Below, piece by piece: positions 36,283 to 45,931 of a DNA stretch of 64,000 nucleotides. Each line of letters begins with the position of its first letter. Within the stretch, counting starts at the first letter, position 1. The notes under the pieces were generated by a model that had not been told where the DNA came from, did no database searches, and worked only from the letters and a program-made list of their open reading frames with translations. Both the position numbers and the translations under genes were made by a program. This DNA comes from Pseudomonas sp. Leaf58 (lineage in GTDB: Bacteria > Pseudomonadota > Gammaproteobacteria > Pseudomonadales > Pseudomonadaceae). Location of the stretch: contig NZ_CP032677.1 in assembly GCF_003627215.1 (NCBI RefSeq), positions 1,121,501-1,185,500 on the forward strand, given 5' to 3'.

Positions 36283-37434
36283 TCAGCGCCCACCCATGAT
36301 GGCAATGTAATCCTGGGTCCAGCGGCTATACGGCACGAACTTGCCGCCCTGGGCCTGCGGGGTTTTCCAGAAGGCGATCTTGTCGAAGTTGTCGAAACCG
36401 TTAGTCTTGCAACCGTCGGCGCCCAGCAGCTCGCTGCCGGTACACGCCGCCGGCACCGCCGGCAACGAGCCGAACCAAGCCGCGACGTCACCCTGTACCT
36501 TCGGCTGCAGTGACCAATCCATCCACTGGTAGGCACAGTTGGGGTGCTTGGCCTCACTGTGCAGCATGGTGGTGTCGGCCCAGCCGGTCGCGCCTTCCTT
36601 GGGAATGGTCGAGGCCACAGGCTGCTTCTCGGCCTTCAGGCCATTGACCATGTAGCCCCAGGAGCTGGAGGCGACCACGCCTTCGTTTTTCACGTCGCTC
36701 ATCTGCACCGTGGCGTCATGCCAGTAGCGGTGGATCAGCGGTTGCTGTTGGCGCAGCAGTTCCAGTACGGCTGTGTATTGGGCTTCGTTAAGCTCATAGG
36801 GGTCCTGGATGCCCAGTTCCGGCTTGGCCGTCTTCAGGTACAGCGCCGCGTCGGCAATGTAGATCGGCCCGTCGTAGGCCTGGACGCGGCCCTTGTTCGG
36901 CTTGCCGTCGGGCAGGTTCTGCGGCTCGAACAGTACGCCCCAACTGGTGGGCGCCTGCTTGAACACGTCGGTGTTGTACAGCAGTACGTTTGGCCCCCAC
37001 TGGTACGGGGTGCCGTAGACCTGCTTGTCGACCACGTACCAGCCACCGTTCTGCAGGCGTGGGTCGATGTTCTTCCAGTTGGGGATCAGCGCGGTGTTGA
37101 TCGGCTGCACCCGCTTGCCGGCGATCAGCCGCAGCGAGGCATCGCCCGAGGCCGTGACCAGGTCGTAGCCGCCCTTGGTCATCAAGCTGACCATTTCGTC
37201 CGAGGTGGCGGCGGTCTTGACGCTGACCTTGCAGCCGGTTTGCTTCTCGAAGCCGGTGACCCAGTCGTAGGCCTTGTCGCTTTCACCGCGCTCGATGTAG
37301 CCGGGCCAGGCAACGATGTCCAAACGCCCCTCGCCGGGCCCCAGGGCCTTGGGCGTTTCGGCAGCCTGCAGGCTGGCGCTGGCCAGCACGGCAGCGGTGA
37401 TGGCGCCGAGCAATGCGGTGTCGTGCACTGACAT
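36283..37434 (-). CDS. ABC transporter substrate-binding protein, PotD/YdcS-like
   Basis: A 383-residue periplasmic protein with a signal peptide (LLGAITAAVLASASLQA). LDIVAWPGYIERGE, TGFEKQTGCKVSVKTAATSDEM, YDLVTASGDASLRLI and YGTPYQWGPNVLLYNTD are shared by the YdcS/PotD spermidine-putrescine binding group. It is the first gene of the operon that continues with the ATPase, two permeases and patD. E. coli YdcS was also reported to make polyhydroxybutyrate complexes. Putrescine is the likeliest ligand by context; it is not proven. Confidence 0.9.
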   Translation of the reverse strand: MSVHDTALLGAITAAVLASASLQAAETPKALGPGEGRLDIVAWPGYIERGESDKAYDWVTGFEKQTGCKVSVKTAATSDEMVSLMTKGGYDLVTASGDASLRLIAGKRVQPINTALIPNWKNIDPRLQNGGWYVVDKQVYGTPYQWGPNVLLYNTDVFKQAPTSWGVLFEPQNLPDGKPNKGRVQAYDGPIYIADAALYLKTAKPELGIQDPYELNEAQYTAVLELLRQQQPLIHRYWHDATVQMSDVKNEGVVASSSWGYMVNGLKAEKQPVASTIPKEGATGWADTTMLHSEAKHPNCAYQWMDWSLQPKVQGDVAAWFGSLPAVPAACTGSELLGADGCKTNGFDNFDKIAFWKTPQAQGGKFVPYSRWTQDYIAIMGGR

Positions 37435-37617
37435 GGTGTTCCCTCTTCTTGGAGATCTTGGTCGGGGCAGTTTTCAACGGTGGCGCGAAGTATTGGCGAT
37501 ATCGAGTCTAGTTGGCTTTTTGCCCGCTAATGCAACATCCGGAAGCAAATCCACAGTGGCGTGTGGTCTGCCAAGCCTTACTCTGGCGCTTGAATTTTCT
37601 TACGTGGAGACACGCGC

Positions 37618-38301
37618 ATGAATACCCGGGGCCTGCTCGATCAACTCCTCAAGTCCGGCCAGCAATTACTAGAAAAACAGGGCGGCAGCAGCAAGCCAGG
37701 GAGTGCTCCCAGCGGGCTTGGCGGGCTGTTGTCCGGTGCGGGTGGCGGGCTGTTGGGTGGGGGCGCTCTGGGCCTTTTGCTGGGTAGCAAGAAGGCTCGC
37801 AAATACGGTGGCAAGGCGTTGACTTACGGTGGCCTGGCGGCACTGGGCGTGCTGGCTTACAAAGCCTACGGCAACTGGCAGGCCAACCAGCAGCTGGCTG
37901 GCGCCGAGCCGCAAACCGTCGACCGCCTGCCGCCAGCCCAGGTCGAGCAGCACAGCCAGGCCGTGCTGCGGGCGCTGGTGGCGGCGGCCAAGTCCGATGG
38001 CCATATCGACGAGCGCGAGCGGGCGCTGATCGAGGGCGAATTCACCCGCCTGGACAGCGACCGCGAACTGCAGCATTGGCTGCATGCCGAGCTCAACAAG
38101 CCGCTGGACCCGGCCGAAGTGGCGCGTGCCGCACAAACCCCGGAGATGGCCGCCGAGATGTACCTGGCCAGCGTGATGATGGTCGACCAGGAAAACTTCA
38201 TGGAGCGTGCCTACCTGGATGAACTGGCCCGCCAACTGCGCCTGGACCCAGCCCTGCGCCAAGAGCTGGAAAGCCAGGCAAGGCTTGCCGCCGGCCAGTG
38301 A
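37618..38301 (+). CDS. DUF533 (YebE-like) TerB-fold inner-membrane protein
   Basis: A 227-residue protein. A Gly/Leu-rich region at about 32-57 (GLGGLLSGAGGGLLGGGALGLLLGSKKARKYGGKAL) and a hydrophobic patch (about 70-80) are followed by a C-terminal TerB-like helical domain with LVAAAKSDGHIDERERALIEGEF and MAAEMYLASVMMVDQENFMERAYLDELA. This matches YebE/DUF533. E. coli YebE is an envelope-stress protein of unknown function. It is divergent from the ydcS-like gene and monocistronic. Confidence 0.86.
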   Translation: MNTRGLLDQLLKSGQQLLEKQGGSSKPGSAPSGLGGLLSGAGGGLLGGGALGLLLGSKKARKYGGKALTYGGLAALGVLAYKAYGNWQANQQLAGAEPQTVDRLPPAQVEQHSQAVLRALVAAAKSDGHIDERERALIEGEFTRLDSDRELQHWLHAELNKPLDPAEVARAAQTPEMAAEMYLASVMMVDQENFMERAYLDELARQLRLDPALRQELESQARLAAGQ

Positions 38302-38343
38302 TTGCGGCGAACGGGGCCGCCCGCTGCTCGAAGGTTGTGCTGC

Positions 38344-38374
38344 CTTTGTAGGCGCGGGCTCGCCCGCGAAGGGC
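38344..38374 (+). repeat. REP element (single)
   Basis: CTTTGTAGGCGCGGGC, TCG and CCCGCGAAGGGC, a diverged single REP between the DUF533 gene and wspA. Confidence 0.75.
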
Positions 38375-38459
38375 TGCGCAGCAGCCCCAGTGGCCTGTCT
38401 ATCAGCAAGGATGCCTGATAACTCCACATTTCAGCCGCAAATGCGTAGGAAGCCTGGGC

Positions 38460-38465
38460 TATACT
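38460..38465 (+). promoter_or_regulatory. wspA: Candidate -10 of the wsp operon promoter
   Basis: TATACT lies 44 nt before the wspA start. I see no matching -35 hexamer. Confidence 0.45.
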
Positions 38466-38508
38466 TCGGCGATTTTTCCCGCTCGTTGTGAATTCCTGAG
38501 GGCTGAAT

Positions 38509-40131
38509 GTGAAGAACTGGACTTTGCGCCAACGGATCCTGGCAAGTTTCGCCGTGATCATCGCCATCATGCTGCTGATGATCGTGGCCGCCTACTCGCG
38601 GTTGGTAACCATCGCTTCCGCTGAGCAAGCGGTGGGCACCGACAGTATCCCCGGCCTCTACTACAGCTCGATGCTCCGCAGTGCTTGGGTCGACGGCTAC
38701 GTCAACAGCCAGCAATTGGTGGGCCTGTCCAACCACCGTGAATTCACTTCGGCCGACGCGGAGCTGTTCAAAAGTTTTCAGGACCGGCTCAGGCAGCACA
38801 TGGCCAGCTACCAAAGCACCATACAGGACGATGACGACCAGGCGCGCTTCGACACCTTCGTCCAGATGGAGGCCAACTACCTCAAGATTGTTGATCAGGT
38901 TTTGGACGCCTATCGCCAGCACAACTACGCCGAAGCCCAGCGGCTGATCACCGAGGTGCTCACCCCGGCCTGGACGGACGGCCGCAAGCTGCTGAACGAA
39001 GTGATTGACCACAACCGTGCTTCCGCCGCCACCGACACCGCCGAAATTGTCGGCGCCGTGAGCACGGCCAAGGGCAGCATGATCGTTTCCCTGCTGTTGG
39101 CGATTATCGCCGCCGGTATTTGCGGCCTGTTGCTGTTGCGCGCCATTACCGCGCCGGTTCAGCGCATTGTCCATGCCCTCGACAAACTGCGCTCGGGCGA
39201 CCTGAGCATGCGCCTGAACCTGGACCGCAAGGACGAGTTCGGCGCCATCGAAAGTGGCTTCAACGAAATGGCCGAGGCCCTGGCCAACCTGGTCGCCCAG
39301 GCCCAGCGCTCGTCGGTACAGGTGACCACGTCGGTGACCGAAATTGCCGCCACCTCCAAGCAACAGCAGGCCACCGCTACCGAAACGGCCGCCACCACCA
39401 CCGAAATTGGCGCCACCTCGCGGGAAATCGCTGCTACCTCGCGTGACCTGGTGCGCACCATGACCGAAGTCACCTCGGCCGCCGACCAAGCCTCCAGCCT
39501 GGCCGGCTCTGGCCAGCAGGGCCTGGCGCGCATGGAAGAAACCATGCACCAGGTAATGGGCGCCGCCGATCTGGTCAACGCCAAGCTGGGCATCCTCAAC
39601 GAAAAAGCCAGCAACATCACCCAGATGGTGGTGACCATCGTCAAGGTCGCCGACCAGACCAACCTGCTGTCGCTCAACGCCGCCATCGAAGCGGAAAAGG
39701 CCGGCGAGTACGGCCGTGGCTTTGCCGTGGTGGCCACCGAAGTGCGCCGCTTGGCCGACCAGACCGCCGTAGCCACCTACGACATCGAGCAGATGGTGCG
39801 CGAAATCCAGTCGGCAGTGTCGGCCGGGGTCATGGGCATGGACAAGTTCTCCGAAGAAGTGCGCCGTGGCATGTTCGAAGTGCAGCAGGTGGGCGAGCAG
39901 CTCAGCCAGATCATTCACCAGGTGCAGGCCTTGGCGCCGCGCGTGCTGATGGTTAATGAAGGCATGCAGGCCCAGGCTACCGGTGCCGAGCAGATCAACC
40001 AGGCGCTGGCGCAGCTCAGCGATGCCAGCACCCAGACCGTCGAGTCGCTACGCCAGGCCAGTTTCGCCATCGATGAGCTGAGCCAGGTGGCCGCCGGTTT
40101 GCGCGGCGGCGTGTCGCGCTTCAAAGTCTGA
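38509..40131 (+). CDS. wspA: Wsp surface-sensing chemoreceptor
   Basis: A 540-residue methyl-accepting receptor. A GTG start at 38509 (GAGGG upstream) is required because the overlapping ATG is followed by a stop. Membrane segments lie at about 10-30 and 190-213, enclosing a four-helix-type periplasmic domain (about 31-189). A HAMP domain follows (215-268, [22 protein letters not shown]), then a long signalling coiled coil with its hairpin tip in [25 protein letters not shown] (about 394-418). WspA clusters and activates WspE when cells meet a surface or envelope stress. It is the first gene of the complete wspABCDEFR operon. Confidence 0.96.
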   Translation: MKNWTLRQRILASFAVIIAIMLLMIVAAYSRLVTIASAEQAVGTDSIPGLYYSSMLRSAWVDGYVNSQQLVGLSNHREFTSADAELFKSFQDRLRQHMASYQSTIQDDDDQARFDTFVQMEANYLKIVDQVLDAYRQHNYAEAQRLITEVLTPAWTDGRKLLNEVIDHNRASAATDTAEIVGAVSTAKGSMIVSLLLAIIAAGICGLLLLRAITAPVQRIVHALDKLRSGDLSMRLNLDRKDEFGAIESGFNEMAEALANLVAQAQRSSVQVTTSVTEIAATSKQQQATATETAATTTEIGATSREIAATSRDLVRTMTEVTSAADQASSLAGSGQQGLARMEETMHQVMGAADLVNAKLGILNEKASNITQMVVTIVKVADQTNLLSLNAAIEAEKAGEYGRGFAVVATEVRRLADQTAVATYDIEQMVREIQSAVSAGVMGMDKFSEEVRRGMFEVQQVGEQLSQIIHQVQALAPRVLMVNEGMQAQATGAEQINQALAQLSDASTQTVESLRQASFAIDELSQVAAGLRGGVSRFKV

Positions 40132-40136
40132 CTGCG

Positions 40137-40643
40137 ATGAACCACTTGCAACCGCACGCTGCGCGGGCGGGCAGCGCCAAGGGGGCGTTGTACCTACAGT
40201 TTCGCATCCAGGAACAGCGCTTTGCCCTGAGCGTGCACGAGGTGATCGAGGTGCTGCCGCGCCAGCCGCTCAAGCCCATCGCCCAGGCGCCGGCCTGGGT
40301 GGCGGGGCTTCTTGCGCACCGTGGCTGGCTGGTGCCGGTGGTCGACCTGGCGGCGTTGAGCTTTGGCCAGCCGGCGGCGCAACGTACCAGTACGCGCCTG
40401 GTGCTGGTGCATTACCGCGGCGGCCTGCAGCTTGGCCTGATCCTGGAACAGGCCACCGAAACCCTGCGCTGCCACCCCGACGAGTTCCAACCTTACGGCG
40501 TGGACAGCGGCGAAGCCCCTTACCTGGGCCCGGTGCGTCAGGATGACCAGGGCCTGTTGCAGCGCATCGAAGTCGATGACCTGCTGCCCGACGCCGTGCA
40601 TCGGCTACTGTACGCCGATGCCCCGACAGGGATGCCGAGATGA
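40137..40643 (+). CDS. wspB: Wsp CheW-like coupling protein
   Basis: A 168-residue single CheW domain: YLQFRIQEQRFALSVHEVIEVLPRQPL, then WVAGLLAHRGWLVPVVDLAALSFG and RLVLVHYRGGLQLGLILEQATETL. It links receptor WspA to kinase WspE. It starts 5 nt after wspA and its last codons overlap wspC by 4 bases (ATGA), showing translational coupling. Confidence 0.94.
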   Translation: MNHLQPHAARAGSAKGALYLQFRIQEQRFALSVHEVIEVLPRQPLKPIAQAPAWVAGLLAHRGWLVPVVDLAALSFGQPAAQRTSTRLVLVHYRGGLQLGLILEQATETLRCHPDEFQPYGVDSGEAPYLGPVRQDDQGLLQRIEVDDLLPDAVHRLLYADAPTGMPR

Positions 40644-41908
40644 ACGAACAGCATTTTTTCCGCTTCTTGCGCGAGCGCATTGGCCTGGACGTGGAGTCGG
40701 TTGGGGCGCCCATGGTCGAGCGTGCACTGCGCCAGCGTTGCGAGGCTGTGAACGCCACGGGCCTGGACGATTACTGGGTGTGCCTGCAGCAGTCGATGGA
40801 TGAGCAACAGGCGCTGATCGAGGCAGTCATCGTCCCGGAAACCTGGTTTTTCCGTTATCCCGAATCCTTCACTGCCCTGGCCAGCCTGGCGCATAAGCGC
40901 CTGGCCGAGCTGGCCGGTGCACGCCCGCTGCGCTTGCTCAGCCTGCCATGCTCAACCGGTGAGGAACCTTATTCGCTGGCCATGGCCCTGCTTGACGCTG
41001 GCATCGCGCCAGGGGCGTTCCTGATCGACGGCATGGACATCAGCCCCCTTTCGGTGGCCAAGGCCGGGCAAGCCGTTTATGGGCGCAATGCCTTCCGCGG
41101 CAATGAGCTGGGCTTTCGCGAGCGCTACTTCGAGGCCGTCGACGAAGGCCACCGCCTGCATGAACGGGTGCGCGAACAGGTCAGCCTGCAGGTGGGCAAT
41201 GTGCTCGACCCAGGGCTGGCCACCCGCGATGGCCTGTACGACTTCGTGTTCTGCCGCAACCTGTTGATCTATTTCGACGTGCCTACCCAACAGCGAGTGT
41301 TCGAAGTGCTCAAGCGCCTGCTGCACCCGCAGGGCGTGTTGTTCATCGGCCCAGCCGAAGGCAGCTTGCTGGCGCGGTTGGGCATGCGCCCGCTGGGGAT
41401 TGCCCAGTCATTCGCTTACGTGCGCCAGCAGGGCGGTGACGCCGCGCTGGCCCCGCCCCAGCCAGCGCGACGCACCTTGCCGGCCATGGCAGCGCCGGCC
41501 TATCCGCCGCCGAGCGCTGCGTTGCCACGCCCACTGCGTGTGCTGCCTGTGGCCGCCAGGCCAGCGCCAGCGCGCGAGCAAAAGCGCGAGGAAGCCAGCG
41601 AGTTGCTGGCCAGTATTGCCCGGCTTGCCAATGCCGGCGCCAGCCAGCAGGCGCGTGCCGAATGCCAGCGTTACCTGGGCCAGTTCGCGCCTTCGGCGCA
41701 GGTGTATTACTGGCTGGGGCTGCTCAGCGATACCGATGGCGATGCGCAGCAGGCGCTGAGCCACTATCGCAAAGCCCTGTACCTGGAGCCGCAGCACCCC
41801 GAGGCGCTGGTGCACCTGGCGGCCTTGCTGGCGGCCCAGGGCGATTTGGCCGGTGCCCGGCGCCTGCAGGAACGTGCCGCGCGGGTTGGCCGGGAGCCTG
41901 AACGATGA
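40640..41908 (+). CDS. wspC: Wsp CheR-type methyltransferase with TPR tail
   Basis: A 422-residue protein. The CheR domain (about 1-270) carries PETWFFRYPESF, the SAM site LPCSTGEEPYSLAMALLDAG and FCRNLLIYFD. A Pro/Ala-rich linker (about 275-320) leads to tetratricopeptide repeats (about 325-415: YYWLGLLSDTDGDAQQALSHYRKALYLEPQHPEALVHLAALLAAQGD). It methylates WspA using S-adenosylmethionine, sensitising the pathway, and opposes WspF. ATGA overlaps exist on both sides. Confidence 0.95.
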   Translation: MNEQHFFRFLRERIGLDVESVGAPMVERALRQRCEAVNATGLDDYWVCLQQSMDEQQALIEAVIVPETWFFRYPESFTALASLAHKRLAELAGARPLRLLSLPCSTGEEPYSLAMALLDAGIAPGAFLIDGMDISPLSVAKAGQAVYGRNAFRGNELGFRERYFEAVDEGHRLHERVREQVSLQVGNVLDPGLATRDGLYDFVFCRNLLIYFDVPTQQRVFEVLKRLLHPQGVLFIGPAEGSLLARLGMRPLGIAQSFAYVRQQGGDAALAPPQPARRTLPAMAAPAYPPPSAALPRPLRVLPVAARPAPAREQKREEASELLASIARLANAGASQQARAECQRYLGQFAPSAQVYYWLGLLSDTDGDAQQALSHYRKALYLEPQHPEALVHLAALLAAQGDLAGARRLQERAARVGREPER

Positions 41909-42570
41909 AGGGTACCTCTGCGATGCAGTTGCTCGCCGAAGAAGATGCGCACATCGACGATTGCTGGAACCGCATCGGTGTGCATGGTGACAAGCAGTGC
42001 CCGTTGCTGCCGCGGCATGTTCACTGCCGCAATTGCGAGGTGTATGCCGCCGCGGCGACGCGGTTGCTCGACCGCTACGCGCTGATGCAGGAGCACCAGG
42101 CGGCGGTGGCCTTGCCTGTCGAGGAAAACACCGGCCGCTCCATGCTGCTGTTTCGCCTGGGCGAAGAGTGGCTGGCTCTGGCCACCGCCTGCCTGGCCGA
42201 AATCGCCCCGCTGCAGGCGGTGCATTCCTTGCCGCACCAGCGCTCGCGGTTGCTGCAGGGCGTGGCCAACGTGCGCGGTGCGCTGGTGCCGTGCCTGTCG
42301 CTGGCCGACCTGCTGGGCGTGCAGGCCAGCGGCGCCGAGCAGCGTGGCGGCCGGGCGTTGCCGCGCATGCTGATTTTGGCGGCTGAAGGCGGGCCGGTAG
42401 TGATGGCGGTCGAAGAAATTGATGGCATTCACCGGCTCGACCCGCTACTGCTTGGCAGCGGCCAGGACGCCACCCACTTCACCGCCGCAGTGCTGCAATG
42501 GCGTGGCCGCAGCGTGCGGGTTCTGGACGATCAACACTTACTTTCTGCCGTGCAGCGGAGCCTGTCATGA
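41905..42570 (+). CDS. wspD: Wsp second CheW-like coupling protein
   Basis: A 221-residue protein. An N-terminal extension with DDCWNRIGVHGDKQCPLL and a HCRNCEV cysteine pair (about 15-45) precedes a CheW domain (about 68-215: MLLFRLGEEWLALATACLAEI, GVANVRGALVPCLSLADLLG). Two CheW-like couplers, WspB and WspD, are normal for the Wsp pathway, and both are reported to help localise WspA. It overlaps wspC and wspE by 4 bases each. Confidence 0.94.
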   Translation: MKGTSAMQLLAEEDAHIDDCWNRIGVHGDKQCPLLPRHVHCRNCEVYAAAATRLLDRYALMQEHQAAVALPVEENTGRSMLLFRLGEEWLALATACLAEIAPLQAVHSLPHQRSRLLQGVANVRGALVPCLSLADLLGVQASGAEQRGGRALPRMLILAAEGGPVVMAVEEIDGIHRLDPLLLGSGQDATHFTAAVLQWRGRSVRVLDDQHLLSAVQRSLS

Positions 42571-44870
42571 CCCCAGAGCAAATGCGCGACGCATCGTTGC
42601 TCGAACTGTTCAGCCTGGAGGCCGAGGCACAAACCCAGGTGCTCAGCGCCGGCCTGATGGCGCTGGAGCGCAACCCCACCCAGGCCGACCAGCTCGAGGC
42701 CTGCATGCGCGCCGCCCACTCCTTGAAGGGCGCCGCACGGATCGTCGGGGTGGACGCTGGCGTCAGCGTCGCCCACGTCATGGAAGACTGCCTGGTAGCC
42801 GCCCAGGAAGGCCGCTTGCGCCTGAGCGCCGAGCATATCGACGCCCTGCTGCAGGGCACCGACCTGCTGATGCGCATCGCCACGCCGGGGGATGCCGGGG
42901 CGCAGGCGACCCTGCCGGTGTTCCTCGCGCAAATGGCCAGCCTGCTCGACCCGGGTGCGCCGGCCATGCCTGCCGCAACCCCTGCTGTGCCCGCGCTGCC
43001 AGCAACATCGCTACCCCTCGTACTGCCCGCGCCATTGTCGCTGCCCGCTGACCTCCTCGAGCCACCGCCCGAACCCGAGCCGGCCCCGCGGCGCAGGGCC
43101 GGCAAGCGCGCCGGTGAGGGCGCGGAGCGGGTATTGCGGGTAACCGCCGATCGCCTCAACAGCCTGCTCGACCTGTCCAGCAAATCGCTGGTGGAAACCC
43201 AGCGGCTCAAGCCTTACCTGGCCACCCTGCAGCGCCTCAAGCGCATGCATGGCCAGGGCATGCAGGCACTCGACAGCTTGCGCCTGCAACTGGAGGACAG
43301 TGGCCAGAGCAGCGAGGTACTCGAAGCCTTGGCCCAAACCCAGCGCCTGCTGGCGGAAACCCAGCAGATTTTGCAGCAGCAGGCTGCCGACCTCGACGAA
43401 TTCGGCTGGCAGGCCAGCCAGCGCGCGCAACTGTTGTACGACACCGCGCTGGCCTGCCGAATGCGCCCGTTTGCCGATGTGTTGACCGGCCAGAGCCGCA
43501 TGGTCCGTGACCTTGGCCGCTCGCTGGGCAAGCCGGTGGGGTTGCTGGTGGAAGGGGATAAGACTCAAGTCGACCGCGATGTACTGGAAAAGCTCGAAGC
43601 GCCACTGACCCACCTGTTGCGCAATGCCGTCGACCACGGCATCGAGCTGCCGGAGCGGCGCCTGCTGGCAGGCAAGCCAGAGGAGGGCGTGATTCGCCTG
43701 CGTGCCTCGCACCAGGCTGGCATGCTCAGCCTGGAGTTGATCGACGATGGCGCCGGCATCGACCTGGAGCGCTTGCGCAGCAACATCGTCGAGCGGGCGC
43801 TGTCGCCCGCCGACACGGTGGCGCGGATGAGTGAGGCAGAGCTGCTGACGTTTCTGTTCCTGCCCGGGTTCAGCCTGCGTGACAAGGTCACCGAGGTGTC
43901 TGGGCGTGGTGTGGGCCTGGATGCGGTGCAGCATATGATCCGTGAGCTGCGCGGTTCGATCGAGCTGACCCAGGTGGCCGGGCAGGGCTGCCGCTTCCAC
44001 CTGCAGGTGCCGCTGACCCTGTCGGTAGTGCGCAGCCTGGTGGTCGAAGTGGGTGGCGAAGCCTATGCCTTCCCGCTGGCCCATATCGAACGCACGCTGG
44101 AAGTGGCTGCCGAAGCGATCGTGCAGATCGAAGGGCGCCAGCATTTCTGGCACGAAGGCCGGCATATCGGCCTGGTAGCGGCCAGCCAGCTGCTCAACCG
44201 CCCGGCTGGGCAAACTGAGGAAAGTAGCCTGCGGGTGGTGGTGATCCGAGAGCGCGAGCAACTGTATGGCGTGGCCGTGGAGCGCCTGATAGGCGAGCGG
44301 GTGCTGGTGGTGATGCCGCTTGACCCGCGGCTGGGCAAGGTGCAGGACATATCCTCCGGCGCTTTGCTCGATGATGGCTCGGTGGTGCTGATCGTTGATG
44401 TCGAGGACTTGTTGCGTTCGCTCGAGAAACTGCTCAGTACGGGCAGCCTGGAGCGCATCGCGCGCGGCAGCAGTGGCGCGCGTGGCGTGGTCCGCAAGCG
44501 CATCCTGGTGGTCGACGATTCGCTGACCGTGCGTGAGCTGCAGCGCAAGCTGCTGGGCCACCGCGGTTACGAGGTGGCCGTGGCGGTGGACGGCATGGAC
44601 GGCTGGAACGCCCTGCGCGGCGAGGACTTCGACCTGTTGATCACCGACATCGACATGCCGCGCATGGACGGCATCGAGCTGGTCACCCTGGTGCGCCGCG
44701 ACCAGCGCCTGCAATCGCTGCCGGTAATGGTGGTGTCCTACAAGGACCGCGAGGAAGACCGAAGGCGTGGCCTGGATGCCGGAGCCGACTACTATTTGGC
44801 AAAGGCCAGTTTCCACGACGATGCGTTGCTGGATGCTGTAGTTGAGTTGATTGGAGGTGCTCAAGGATGA
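42567..44870 (+). CDS. wspE: Wsp hybrid histidine kinase CheA-REC
   Basis: A 767-residue kinase. The HPt domain has phospho-acceptor His51 in MRAAHSLKGAARIVG. An Ala/Pro linker (about 130-190) and a dimerisation helix region follow. The HATPase has LLRNAVDHGIE (N box), ELIDDGAGID and SGRGVGLDAV. Then come a CheW-like domain (about 500-620) and a C-terminal receiver (about 645-767) with DLLITDIDMPRMDG. Activated by WspA, it phosphorylates WspR (output) and WspF (feedback). The ATG at 42567 overlaps the wspD stop; longer upstream reading is a shadow. Confidence 0.96.
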   Translation: MTPEQMRDASLLELFSLEAEAQTQVLSAGLMALERNPTQADQLEACMRAAHSLKGAARIVGVDAGVSVAHVMEDCLVAAQEGRLRLSAEHIDALLQGTDLLMRIATPGDAGAQATLPVFLAQMASLLDPGAPAMPAATPAVPALPATSLPLVLPAPLSLPADLLEPPPEPEPAPRRRAGKRAGEGAERVLRVTADRLNSLLDLSSKSLVETQRLKPYLATLQRLKRMHGQGMQALDSLRLQLEDSGQSSEVLEALAQTQRLLAETQQILQQQAADLDEFGWQASQRAQLLYDTALACRMRPFADVLTGQSRMVRDLGRSLGKPVGLLVEGDKTQVDRDVLEKLEAPLTHLLRNAVDHGIELPERRLLAGKPEEGVIRLRASHQAGMLSLELIDDGAGIDLERLRSNIVERALSPADTVARMSEAELLTFLFLPGFSLRDKVTEVSGRGVGLDAVQHMIRELRGSIELTQVAGQGCRFHLQVPLTLSVVRSLVVEVGGEAYAFPLAHIERTLEVAAEAIVQIEGRQHFWHEGRHIGLVAASQLLNRPAGQTEESSLRVVVIREREQLYGVAVERLIGERVLVVMPLDPRLGKVQDISSGALLDDGSVVLIVDVEDLLRSLEKLLSTGSLERIARGSSGARGVVRKRILVVDDSLTVRELQRKLLGHRGYEVAVAVDGMDGWNALRGEDFDLLITDIDMPRMDGIELVTLVRRDQRLQSLPVMVVSYKDREEDRRRGLDAGADYYLAKASFHDDALLDAVVELIGGAQG

Positions 44871-45880
44871 AGATCGCCATCGTCAATGACATGCCCATGG
44901 CCGTCGAGGCGCTGCGCCGGGCGGTCGCCCTGGAGCCCGCGCACCAAGTGGTGTGGGTCGCCAGCAATGGCGCCGAGGCGGTGCAGCGCTGCAGCGAGCA
45001 GTTGCCGGACCTGATCCTCATGGACCTGATCATGCCGGTGATGGACGGCGTGGAGGCGACCCGGCGAATCATGGCCGAAACCCCGTGCGCCATCGTCATC
45101 GTCACGGTCGACCGTAAACAGAACGTGCACCGGGTGTTCGAGGCCATGGGCCACGGCGCCCTGGATGTGGTCGATACGCCAGCGCTGGGGGCGGGCGATC
45201 CGCGTGAAGCAGCAGCGCCACTGCTGCGCAAGATCCTCAACATAAGCTGGTTGATTGGCCAGCAGCGTGCACCGGCCGCCCGCCCGGTCGCCGCGCCAGT
45301 GCGGGCGGCGTCCGCGCACCGTGGGCTGGTGGCGATCGGCTCGTCCGCGGGTGGCCCGGCAGCCCTCGAAGTGCTGCTCAAGAGCCTGCCGGCGGCGTTT
45401 CCGGCCGCTATCGTGCTGGTCCAGCATGTGGACCAGGTGTTTGCCGCAGGCATGGCCGAATGGCTTAGCAGCGCTGCCGGCCTGCCGGTACGCCTGGCCC
45501 GTGAAGGTGAGCCGCCGCAGCCGGGGCAGGTGTTGCTGGCCGGCACCAACCACCACATTCGCCTGCTACAGAATGGCCAACTGGCCTACACTGCCGAACC
45601 GGTGAATGAAATCTACCGGCCCTCGATCGATGTGTTCTTCGAGAGTGTGGCGCGTTACTGGAGCGGTGATGCGGTGGGCGTGTTGCTCACCGGTATGGGC
45701 CGCGACGGGGCCCAAGGCCTGAAGCTGATGCGTCAGCAGGGCTTCCTGACCATTGCCCAGGACCAGGCCAGCAGTGCGGTGTACGGCATGCCTAAAGCCG
45801 CCGTGGCCATCGATGCCGCAGTGGAAGTTCGCCCGCTGGAGCGAATCGCCGGGCGCTTGATGGAAATTTTCGCAAAATGA
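44867..45880 (+). CDS. wspF: Wsp CheB-type methylesterase
   Basis: A 337-residue protein with a receiver domain (1-120, Asp53 in LILMDLIMPVMDG) and a CheB methylesterase domain (about 145-335). The catalytic residues lie in IGSSAGGPAAL (Ser), VQHV (His) and GMGRDGAQGLKLM (Asp). It demethylates WspA and so damps the pathway; loss of WspF in other pseudomonads locks WspR on and gives wrinkly colonies. The reading frame here is intact, with all catalytic residues. Confidence 0.95.
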   Translation: MKIAIVNDMPMAVEALRRAVALEPAHQVVWVASNGAEAVQRCSEQLPDLILMDLIMPVMDGVEATRRIMAETPCAIVIVTVDRKQNVHRVFEAMGHGALDVVDTPALGAGDPREAAAPLLRKILNISWLIGQQRAPAARPVAAPVRAASAHRGLVAIGSSAGGPAALEVLLKSLPAAFPAAIVLVQHVDQVFAAGMAEWLSSAAGLPVRLAREGEPPQPGQVLLAGTNHHIRLLQNGQLAYTAEPVNEIYRPSIDVFFESVARYWSGDAVGVLLTGMGRDGAQGLKLMRQQGFLTIAQDQASSAVYGMPKAAVAIDAAVEVRPLERIAGRLMEIFAK

Positions 45881-45931
45881 CGATGTGTATTGAATCACGC
45901 CGCCTGGCCGGCAGTGATCGGGTGAACAGGT